Below, in pieces: positions 1-6,080 of a stretch of DNA of 9,388 bases. Each line of letters opens with the position of its first letter. The stretch's first letter is position 1. A program made the translations under genes and the position numbers. Below the pieces are notes generated by a model. The model did no database searches, was not told the origin of the DNA, and saw only the letters and a program-made list of their open reading frames with translations. The stretch is from Saprospiraceae bacterium (GTDB lineage Bacteria > Bacteroidota > Bacteroidia > Chitinophagales > Saprospiraceae), in NCBI GenBank assembly GCA_017995875.1, contig JAGOIB010000079.1, positions 1-9,388 on the forward strand. The letters are read 5' to 3'.

Positions 1-1615
1 TATTGGCTACTACCAAACCAACATTTTTTGACACCGTTGTTTTTATCATTTCTGTAATGGTTGTACCATTGGCGCCAAGTTTCATTGATCCGTTTACGTC
101 AAGCTTTGCTGCAGGAGCAGTGGTGCCGATACCAACATTACCTACATCGGTAATCGACATTTTGGTTGTATTCCCATTGGTCCGAAAAGAGAGACCATTA
201 GGGACAGTACCATGATTGTAAATGATGCCTCCTGCCACCGGACTCGAGTTGTTTCCAAATTGAATGGCGCTTGAATTGGCATCCGGCGTCAGTAGATTAA
301 TAACAAGCGTTGCATCATCTTCGAAAACAGCAGTTGCTGTAGACACTGGCGTGACTCCTGAGCTTCCGTTGCTGACATGGAGTTTCTTTTGTGGAGACGA
401 TGTACCTATACCCAAATTGCCGGTATTGCTCATGGTAGCTCTTGTCACATTTCCTCCTGTTCTCAATAGGATCGAACTATCAGCAGCAAAAATTAATGCG
501 CTTCGGATAGCAGTAACCTCATTCCCGGACAGGATGCCTGATTGAATGGTATTATCATTCGATAGTTGAATGAACGAACCCTGGTCGCCTTCAAAAATGG
601 CGGCAGCATTCGTGTTGAAAGGTCCACCTGAGCCACCATCTTTTTTGACATGGAGCATGGCCTGAGGATCAAGTGTATTGATGCCTGTTTTTCCGTTTTT
701 CAGTATTGTAAATGCATTGGCCCTCATAGCATTTGACGTGCCATTGCCAACGATAAAAAGTGGATCCAATAGTTCCCAGGTGTTGGAAGAGATCGAACTC
801 GTATCATTATACTGCCCCAGCACAAATGATAAATATGGTTTGGCCACAGTAAATAATCCGTTGGAATTAGAATAGATACCCGTGGCCCTTGTATTATTTC
901 CTGTCGCTGTCGAACCATTAGCTATTGCTCTTGTAGCTCCTCCCATCGCTGTGGATGTCTGTCCACTCGCAATGGTATTGTTGCCAATGGCCGTAGAAAA
1001 GCTACCACTGGCTATCGTCCCTATTCCCATCGCAGTAGACGTTTGGCCACTGGCAGTTGTACTCTGTCCCATCGCTGTGGATATCTCACCACTAGCTATC
1101 GAATTACCTCCCATGACTGTAGAAAATCCTCCACTTGCAACAGTGTTAGTTCCCGTGGCTAAGGATTGAACGCCGCTCGCAGTAGTGGCAGCACCAAGTG
1201 CCATTGAAATATTTCCACTAGCTATGTTCGAATGGCCAATAGCTGCTGATGCCCAACCTAGTGCAGTGTTTTGATATCCCATCGCAATAGACCAGAGGCC
1301 CTTCGCTTTCACATTTTGTCCCACGGCTATTGAATACGTACCGATGCTGTCTTTATTCCATTGCGTTCCATCCACATTGCCCATTCTGAATGAACCCTTA
1401 TCTGCATACCACATCATGCGGGTACCCGCTCCACTTACCGGTGGATTTCCTGGTAGCGAGGGCAAAGGAGTAAGTCCTGTAAATAATACACTACTATCCT
1501 TGACATGTAGCATCGCAGAAGGCGCAGTCGTATTGATCCCCACTTTACCAATCTGCGCTTGCATCGCCGGAATGATCCACAGCCAGGAAAGCATTAGCAT
1601 CAGTAGTTTTTTCAT
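1..1615 (-). CDS. Secreted fibre/adhesin with YadA-head-like repeats (3' end outside window)
   Basis: The frame is open from an ATG at 1615 to the left edge, giving 538 residues and no stop, so the gene is partial. The start is chosen because it yields a typical signal peptide (MKKLLMLMLSWLWII..., ending MQAQ near residue 21). Residues 95-248 form eleven tandem 14-residue repeats of the type STAMGxxTxASGxx, the pattern of the YadA/Hia head beta-roll; a degenerate twelfth follows. A fibre motif G-I-(N/G)-T-x-x-P-x-x-x-L-(H/D)-V occurs at residues 26, 311, 402 and 495, the last three about 92 residues apart, as in Bacteroidota tail-fibre-like surface proteins. The expected role is a trimeric extracellular fibre or adhesin. 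The missing C-terminus should show how it is anchored or processed (S74 chaperone, T9SS domain or other). It lies downstream of the response regulator on the same strand but 600 bp away, so it is probably transcribed separately. The general class is secure; the ligand is unknown. Confidence 0.88.
   Translation of the reverse strand, partial: MKKLLMLMLSWLWIIPAMQAQIGKVGINTTAPSAMLHVKDSSVLFTGLTPLPSLPGNPPVSGAGTRMMWYADKGSFRMGNVDGTQWNKDSIGTYSIAVGQNVKAKGLWSIAMGYQNTALGWASAAIGHSNIASGNISMALGAATTASGVQSLATGTNTVASGGFSTVMGGNSIASGEISTAMGQSTTASGQTSTAMGIGTIASGSFSTAIGNNTIASGQTSTAMGGATRAIANGSTATGNNTRATGIYSNSNGLFTVAKPYLSFVLGQYNDTSSISSNTWELLDPLFIVGNGTSNAMRANAFTILKNGKTGINTLDPQAMLHVKKDGGSGGPFNTNAAAIFEGDQGSFIQLSNDNTIQSGILSGNEVTAIRSALIFAADSSILLRTGGNVTRATMSNTGNLGIGTSSPQKKLHVSNGSSGVTPVSTATAVFEDDATLVINLLTPDANSSAIQFGNNSSPVAGGIIYNHGTVPNGLSFRTNGNTTKMSITDVGNVGIGTTAPAAKLDVNGSMKLGANGTTITEMIKTTVSKNVGLVVAN
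872..1333 (-). repeat. Eleven 42-bp in-frame repeats encoding the YadA-like head
   Basis: Exactly 11 x 42 bp, coding residues 95-248 of the adhesin. Each unit reads roughly S-x-A-(M/I)-G-x-x-T-x-A-S-G-x-x. The central units, for example STAMGQSTTASGQT and STAMGIGTIASGSF, are closest to each other; the outer ones are more diverged. This fits local duplication in the middle of the array. Unit length is a multiple of three, so gain or loss of units would change fibre length without breaking the frame. Confidence 0.9.
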
Positions 1616-1652
1616 CAGCTTACACGAGTTGATTGAGGTGTATGGTTTCGTG

Positions 1653-1683
1653 TAAAACTATCGGAAAGAAAACGGCGCGTCAA
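1653..1683 (-). promoter_or_regulatory. Candidate Bacteroidota-type promoter of the adhesin gene
   Basis: Read on the minus strand, TTG (1683-1681) is followed after 20 nt by TAGTTTTA (1660-1653). This resembles the Bacteroidota pattern TTG-N~20-TAnnTTTG, with one mismatch in the -7 box. It would place the transcript start a few bases further on and a leader of about 30 nt before the ATG at 1615. The match is by eye only. Confidence 0.35.
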
Positions 1684-1715
1684 TCGCTAATTGTAGTTAG
1701 AAGCGAGCTGTACTT

Positions 1716-1740
1716 CGTGAATCGTGAGTCGTGAGTCGTA
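1716..1740. repeat. Heptanucleotide tandem repeat (CGTGAGT)
   Basis: CGTGAAT, CGTGAGT, CGTGAGT and a truncated CGTAA follow one another. The reverse complement (ACTCACG) resembles the heptads at 2132-2167, so the hairpin-rich stretch between them is bracketed by heptad runs in opposite orientation. Confidence 0.7.
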
Positions 1741-1780
1741 AGAAACTTGTGATCAGTATTCTGTAATTGGTAATCATTGA

Positions 1781-1834
1781 TTTCAAAATTCAGGTAGGGG
1801 TTCAAAATTTTGAACCCCTACCTGAATTTTGAAA
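1781..1834. repeat. Perfect 54-bp palindrome without spacer
   Basis: The left arm at 1781-1807 (begins TTTCAAAATTCAGG) is the exact reverse complement of the right arm at 1808-1834. There is no loop sequence, and symmetry stops at both ends (A1780 faces C1835). No T-run follows on either strand, so it is not a simple intrinsic terminator. As DNA it could form a cruciform; as RNA it could form a very stable hairpin. It lies between the response regulator and the adhesin. Confidence 0.92.
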
Positions 1835-1849
1835 CACATTATAACTGTT

Positions 1850-1936
1850 GGTTCAAGTCTTCAGACTTGAACCTAATATCTGCTCGTCTCATGACGAGCG
1901 AACGAAACGCCCAATCCGCAAGGCTAACCTTGCGGA
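1850..1936. repeat. Cluster of three short perfect hairpins
   Basis: Three inverted repeats follow each other. First, 1850-1860/1863-1873, an 11-bp stem GGTTCAAGTCT with loop TC. Second, 1882-1888/1893-1899, a 7-bp stem GCTCGTC with loop TCAT. Third, 1915-1923/1928-1936, a 9-bp stem TCCGCAAGG with loop CTAA. None is followed by a T-run. They look like palindromic intergenic repeat modules rather than terminators. Confidence 0.85.
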
Positions 1937-1955
1937 CGCTTAACATTTACGATAA

Positions 1956-1982
1956 AAAAATGCACGCGTTGCGTGCATTTTT
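1956..1982 (-). terminator. Intrinsic terminator-like stem-loop downstream of the response regulator
   Basis: A GC-rich core TGCACGC (1961-1967) pairs with GCGTGCA (1971-1977) around a 3-nt loop. A/T arms extend the stem to 12 bp. Read on the minus strand the core is followed by seven T residues (complement of 1954-1960); on the plus strand by five. It may therefore act in both directions but fits best as the end of the kinase-regulator transcript, about 235 bp past the regulator stop codon. It could also be another member of the palindromic repeats around it. Confidence 0.6.
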
Positions 1983-2044
1983 CTATCTCACACTTCTCAT
2001 GTTCCCACGTTCTCACACTCCTTCTCCAAGCTCGTTAAAGCTCG

Positions 2045-2091
2045 TTTAAGTCTCTGACTTAAATGCAATATTTGCAAGTCTCCAGACTTGC
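2045..2091. repeat. Two further short hairpins of the AAGTCT type
   Basis: At 2045-2052/2056-2063 TTTAAGTC pairs with GACTTAAA around TCT. At 2074-2081/2084-2091 GCAAGTCT pairs with AGACTTGC around CC. Both share the AAGTCT-like arm end with the hairpin at 1850-1873 and with hairpins inside the 133-bp units at 8448-8908, while their outer arm bases differ in a compensated way. Confidence 0.8.
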
Positions 2092-2131
2092 GAACGAAAC
2101 ACCCAACCCGCAAGGACGCTTAACACTTATC

Positions 2132-2223
2132 TCACGATTGACGACTCACGATTGACGATTGACGATTCACACCCACACCCACACCCACACCTCTTACGTT
2201 CTTACGCTCTTACGCTCTTACAC
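2132..2223. repeat. Three abutting microsatellites (7-, 6- and 8-bp units)
   Basis: Heptads of the TCACGAT/TGACGAT type fill about 2132-2167. Four perfect CACACC hexamers occupy 2168-2191. Four TCTTACGC-type octamers occupy 2192-2223, the first and last imperfect. The octamer run contains the stop codon of the response regulator (2218-2220) and overlaps its last codon, so repeat-length change here could alter the regulator's C-terminus or 3' end. Confidence 0.85.
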
Positions 2224-2844
2224 AATCCGGTGTTTCAAGGTAAGGGCCAACGCTTCCCCCAGGGAATGCACATGGAGTTTTTCATAAATATTCTTGATGT
2301 GTGTGTTGACCGTAAAATAGGTGATATTCAATTTGGCCGCTACCATCTTATAACTATTTCCTTCTGCCAAAAGAGCAAGGACTTCCTTTTCTTTCACAGT
2401 AAGATTATAATCTTCTACTGGTTTTGATTGGTTAAAATATTTCATCACGCGCAAGGCAACGGAAGGCGTCATGGATGCACCTCCCTCATACACCTCCCTG
2501 ATGCTCTGGATTATTTTTTCTGCACTTGCATTCTTCAGAATGTATCCTTCTGCTCCTGCCTGCAGGCTGGCGAATATCCTGGCTTCATCTTCAAATACAG
2601 TCTGCATGATGATCCTCACTTGCGGAAATTCCTTCTTTATTTTCATCACCCCGCTGATCCCATCCACACCCGGCATTTCAATATCCATCAGGATGATGTC
2701 CGGCAGATGTCTGCGCATATCCTCCAATACATTTCGGCAATCAGGAAAGGTACCGATACACTCCATGCCTTCCGTCAGCGAAAGCAAGGCCTTCAGGCTC
2801 TCACAACGCTGCCGGTGATCATCATATATAACTACCTTAATCAA
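2218..2844 (-). CDS. NarL/LuxR-family two-component response regulator
   Basis: 208 residues, the usual size for this family. The receiver domain spans about residues 1-120: acidic pair D8-D9, phosphoacceptor D54 in LMDIEMPG, T82 and K104 in YILKNAS, so the phosphorylation site appears intact. A LuxR-type helix-turn-helix follows at about 148-192 (LTVKEKEVLALLAEG ... VNTHIKNIYEKL). It should be a cytoplasmic transcription factor activated by phosphotransfer from the adjacent kinase. The start is TTG at 2844: an in-frame TAG lies at 2860-2862, no ATG or GTG lies between, and this start puts the D-D pair at its normal place. The gene begins 30 bp after the kinase stop, so the two are probably one operon. 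The stop codon sits in an octamer repeat. Target genes are not visible from sequence; the divergent secreted protein and the adhesin are the nearest candidates. Confidence 0.95.
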   Translation of the reverse strand: MIKVVIYDDHRQRCESLKALLSLTEGMECIGTFPDCRNVLEDMRRHLPDIILMDIEMPGVDGISGVMKIKKEFPQVRIIMQTVFEDEARIFASLQAGAEGYILKNASAEKIIQSIREVYEGGASMTPSVALRVMKYFNQSKPVEDYNLTVKEKEVLALLAEGNSYKMVAAKLNITYFTVNTHIKNIYEKLHVHSLGEALALTLKHRIV

Positions 2845-2874
2845 AACAGTGCAATGTATCTAATATCTCATCAC

Positions 2875-5800
2875 TTATCTATCACTAATGTTAGCGAGGG
2901 GAATACGACATTCAATCGATGTGCCTTCATTTTTCGTTGAGCTAATCCTGAAACTACCGCCCAGTGCTTCAGCTCTCTGTTTCATGTTGTACAAACCATT
3001 GCCACTATGATTGTCAGTCATCTCAAAGCCCTTACCATTGTCGGAAATACTAAAATACAAATCAGGACCATCAAGACTAATCTGTACCTGTGCTTGTGAA
3101 GCACCGCTGTATTTGGCGATGTTGTTGAGCGCTTCTTTTACGATCAGCAAAACATTCTTACGGGCATCGGGCATCTGCAACTTCCTTTCAGCATTGGCAT
3201 CAATCATGTACCTGCACTCAATGTTTTTCTGGGACAATAATTCATAACCATAATTTTTGATCCGTCCCGCCAGCGTCTCTCCCTCCCTCGGCGCTGAATG
3301 TATAGCCCATACGATATCGCTCATATTTTCCATGACCTGCCGGCTGTTTTGATTGATTTGCTGCACGATTTCTTTCGCCTTTTCGGGATTATCCTCCATT
3401 TCCTTTTCAGCCACGGCACTGTAGATCTGAATGCTGCTGAGCGATGCGCCCACATCATCGTGCAAGTCCTGCGATATTTTATTTCGCAATGAAAATATTC
3501 TCTTGAACTGACGCACGCGGTTTTGGTAGATCAAATAGATTCCCATGACAAGCACCACCACACAGATCAATGCAAACCACCATGTACTCCAAAAGGGTGG
3601 CCTGATATGCACCGCCATGCTCAATAAGACATCACTCCATTGGCCTTCTTCGTTGCCGGCTTTTACAATAAACCGATAATTTCCATACGGCACGTTGGTA
3701 TACCCCGCGTATTGCTGATGGGTGGTTTCATTCCATGTTTTATCAAAACCCTCCAACATATAGGCAGTATGCACTTCCTTCAGCGGATTGGTACGGACAG
3801 CTGAATATTCAAACGAGAAATAGTTTTGACGGTGTGTTAAATCAATTTTCTCTTGCTGGGCCGAGATCGGAATTTCATGGTCAAATATTTTAAACCCACT
3901 TAATACAAGGTGGGGAAAATTCTGATCAGGATGATATGCGGTCGGGTCAACTTCAATAAATTGATTATTGCAAAAAAAATAGAGTTTATCATCTAAACCC
4001 CTAATACCATTCGCGGCAAAATCGTTGTCCGAAAAAACAAGGTCTATGGTAAGCTTGCGAATACTTGATTTTTCGGTATTGAAATAGTTTATACCATCTG
4101 CTGTAGATATCCAGAGATGACCTTTCTCATCCGGCAGTATACTATTGATGTAGTTGCTGTTCAACCCCTGTTGCTGCTGAAAATTAACATAGGTGTTCTG
4201 TTCAGGATCAAATCGGAATATTCCACTACCATGTGTACCCAGCCATAGGTCGCCGGCAGGATCTTTTGCAATGACAGTTATCGTACCCGCATTGGAACTG
4301 GTTGAATCATTTTCCATTGGATGAAAATGGGCAAATGAATTATCCAAAATGGAATATTTCGAAAAACCATTACCGGCATTATAGCCAACCCAGAACGAAT
4401 TGGTGTCAGGTAATCCTGCTATAAGATTATTTGATTTTATGGTTCCTGCTACGGTCGTATTTCTTTTGAAATAGGTGATTTCGTTTGTTGTTACATTCAA
4501 ATTGCACAATCCCCCTGTCCATAATCCCACCCATAAATCTTCATGATCCCCCTTTTGTATAAAAAATATACCCGGGTCTGTTTTGTATTTCTTTACAATC
4601 ATTTCGCTTTCCGGATCAAGACCCAACAGTTGATCATAAATCCCGATCCACAATAAATGGCCATCCGAACATAGGGTGGTAATATTCGTGATGGTTGTAT
4701 TTAACTGCATGTGATGAAATGTACCGGTAACCAGATCGTATTTATATAACCCCAGGTTCGTGGCAAGCCAGATACGGCCTTGTTCCGTTTGGGCCATAGC
4801 CTTGATCTTCAGCGGATCCTGCTCATTGCCTTTGTCAGCTACATTGATCTGGTGTATTTTGTAATATTGATTTGCATCATTGTAGATACCCATTCCATTG
4901 CCTGTGGAAATCCAATAATTACCTTCTTTATCAATAAACAAGGCATTTCCTCTTTTGCTTAACATGGAATGACTGTGATGAACCGAAAAAAAATCGGTAT
5001 CTGTTACGGCTGTTTCAGGATTATATATCTCCGAATCTGCCAGCCAATAAAAAATCCAGATCCGGTCTTTTTCATCTGCAGCAATTTGCTTTACACCAAA
5101 ATTTATTTTCTTAGATGTCGTGCTTATTTGATTGATGTCCGTTTCAAAATAACTTAAGCTCTGCGTCTTTTTGTCCCTGAACCATAATCGGTTTTTTGCA
5201 TCCAGGGTTATTTCCCTTGCATCCGCATTGTCAAAGACTTTCCACTGGTATGGATTATTGGCAGCTCTATAAAACTGATTGGAAGGAATATCGAGAAAAT
5301 TCAACTCTTTACCGGTGGTTAACCAAAGCCCATGTTTATCCTGATCATATACCAGGTGAGTGATCAGCCCTCCATCTGAAATTGTAGCAGCATCGGTTTT
5401 GCTGTGTTGATAAAACATAATTGTATCCCTGCTGACATCATAGCGCCACAGTCCATTTCCTCCGATCCAGATCTTGCCGTCATCATCCACCGCTATATCA
5501 TATATTCGATTGGTAATTTCAAAATTGATGATGGGATGTTGAAGGTATATCGTCTGGAAATAGCCCTTACTCCGGATATACCGGCTTACGCCTTTGTACG
5601 TGGCCACCCAGATATCCCCATTCTTACCTTCTACTAAAGCAGTACAATAATTATGTGACAGTGAAGTGCTGTCACTGGCATCGTGTCTGAATATTTTAAA
5701 GGTCGTCCCATCAAACCGGTTAAGACCGTTTTGGGTGGCTATCCAGTAAAAACCTTCCTTGTCCTGAAGTACTGCCTCAACTTTATTGGAGGACAATCCT

Positions 5801-5940
5801 TGTTCGGTGGTCAGGTATTCAAAAATATAATTGGAGGTTTGAGCATTACAATCCCCTGGGCACATTGTACCATAAGTGAATACCATGGTCATCAGAAGCC
5901 TGATGGCTGTTCTATGCAATTGAATTTTTGAAAAATACAC
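2875..5940 (-). CDS. Two-component propeller sensor histidine kinase (HisKA_3 type, non-hybrid)
   Basis: 1021 residues. A signal peptide (residues 1-34, ending NAQ) leads into fourteen propeller motifs at about 54-666 (pattern D-x-x-G-x-(I/L)-W-(I/V)-(A/G)-T), consistent with two seven-bladed propellers; the last is degenerate. A Y_Y_Y domain (about 710-779) and one membrane span (about 784-806) follow. The cytoplasmic part has a HisKA_3 dimerisation/phosphoacceptor segment with H827 in DLHDDVGASL and a HATPase with an N-box near E936-N940, DNGKGF at 967-972 and GNGL at 980-983. It should autophosphorylate in response to a periplasmic ligand and pass phosphate to the regulator downstream. The architecture resembles the sensor half of Bacteroides hybrid two-component systems but has no fused receiver or AraC domain. 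The start is GTG at 5940: an in-frame stop lies at 5950-5952, and the next Met codons would remove the charged part of the signal peptide. The ligand cannot be read from sequence. Confidence 0.96.
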   Translation of the reverse strand: MYFSKIQLHRTAIRLLMTMVFTYGTMCPGDCNAQTSNYIFEYLTTEQGLSSNKVEAVLQDKEGFYWIATQNGLNRFDGTTFKIFRHDASDSTSLSHNYCTALVEGKNGDIWVATYKGVSRYIRSKGYFQTIYLQHPIINFEITNRIYDIAVDDDGKIWIGGNGLWRYDVSRDTIMFYQHSKTDAATISDGGLITHLVYDQDKHGLWLTTGKELNFLDIPSNQFYRAANNPYQWKVFDNADAREITLDAKNRLWFRDKKTQSLSYFETDINQISTTSKKINFGVKQIAADEKDRIWIFYWLADSEIYNPETAVTDTDFFSVHHSHSMLSKRGNALFIDKEGNYWISTGNGMGIYNDANQYYKIHQINVADKGNEQDPLKIKAMAQTEQGRIWLATNLGLYKYDLVTGTFHHMQLNTTITNITTLCSDGHLLWIGIYDQLLGLDPESEMIVKKYKTDPGIFFIQKGDHEDLWVGLWTGGLCNLNVTTNEITYFKRNTTVAGTIKSNNLIAGLPDTNSFWVGYNAGNGFSKYSILDNSFAHFHPMENDSTSSNAGTITVIAKDPAGDLWLGTHGSGIFRFDPEQNTYVNFQQQQGLNSNYINSILPDEKGHLWISTADGINYFNTEKSSIRKLTIDLVFSDNDFAANGIRGLDDKLYFFCNNQFIEVDPTAYHPDQNFPHLVLSGFKIFDHEIPISAQQEKIDLTHRQNYFSFEYSAVRTNPLKEVHTAYMLEGFDKTWNETTHQQYAGYTNVPYGNYRFIVKAGNEEGQWSDVLLSMAVHIRPPFWSTWWFALICVVVLVMGIYLIYQNRVRQFKRIFSLRNKISQDLHDDVGASLSSIQIYSAVAEKEMEDNPEKAKEIVQQINQNSRQVMENMSDIVWAIHSAPREGETLAGRIKNYGYELLSQKNIECRYMIDANAERKLQMPDARKNVLLIVKEALNNIAKYSGASQAQVQISLDGPDLYFSISDNGKGFEMTDNHSGNGLYNMKQRAEALGGSFRISSTKNEGTSIECRIPLANISDR

Positions 5941-5950
5941 CCTTACAATT

Positions 5951-5977
5951 TAAGCAATCCGGTTGGATTACTGCTTA
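5951..5977. promoter_or_regulatory. Imperfect dyad between divergent kinase and secreted-protein genes
   Basis: TAAGCAATCC (5951-5960) faces GGATTACTGCTTA (5965-5977) across the loop GGTT; the right arm is the exact reverse complement apart from a 3-nt insertion. It lies 11-37 nt upstream of the kinase start and about 100 nt upstream of the secreted-protein start. It could be an operator for the adjacent regulator or a 5'-leader hairpin of the kinase mRNA. No second copy was found in the window. Confidence 0.4.
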
Positions 5978-6007
5978 GAATAAGGCCAGCAAAACAAGAA
6001 AGAAAAT

Positions 6008-6015
6008 TAATTTTG
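6008..6015 (+). promoter_or_regulatory. Candidate -7 box (TAATTTTG) of the secreted-protein gene
   Basis: TAATTTTG matches the Bacteroidota -7 consensus TAnnTTTG exactly and lies 66 nt before the ATG at 6081. No convincing TTG element lies about 20 nt further upstream, so the promoter assignment is tentative and may depend on an activator. Confidence 0.35.
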
Positions 6016-6080
6016 CATGGTGGATTGGGTTATTCATGCCAAATTTCACTCAAGTCTAAAACGCCCATAAAAGCAATATC

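Larger units (their letters stand above)
1898..2129. repeat. Direct repeat pair, one copy lacking half a hairpin
   Basis: The segment 1898-1949 (52 bp, beginning GCGAACGAAAC) recurs at 2090-2129 (40 bp). Over the shared 40 positions I count three mismatches. The second copy lacks 12 nt (CTAACCTTGCGG), which is the loop plus nearly all of the 3' arm of the hairpin at 1915-1936. Each copy is directly preceded by a different hairpin whose right arm ends in GC. Confidence 0.8.

Noticed and set aside
882..1169. Plus-strand open frame with a repetitive proline/isoleucine protein
   Set aside because: It is the antisense shadow of the 42-bp YadA-head repeats; the minus-strand frame has a signal peptide and known motifs throughout.
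1810..2049. Plus-strand open frame of 79 codons
   Set aside because: It begins inside the 54-bp palindrome and reads through several hairpins and the terminator-like stem, with no recognisable protein character.
1716..2223. Possible insertion sequence or integron cassette bracketed by inverted heptads
   Set aside because: There is no transposase or integrase frame, no clear target-site duplication, and the bracketing repeats are simple tandem heptads.
2152..2940. Plus-strand open frames opposite the regulator gene
   Set aside because: They are antisense to the response regulator, whose conserved residues are all in frame; the first one begins in microsatellites (His-Pro repeats).
2218..5940. 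Hybrid two-component system (single-protein HTCS)
   Set aside because: The kinase has its own stop at 2875-2877 after the HATPase, and the regulator is a separate frame with a LuxR-type rather than AraC-type domain.
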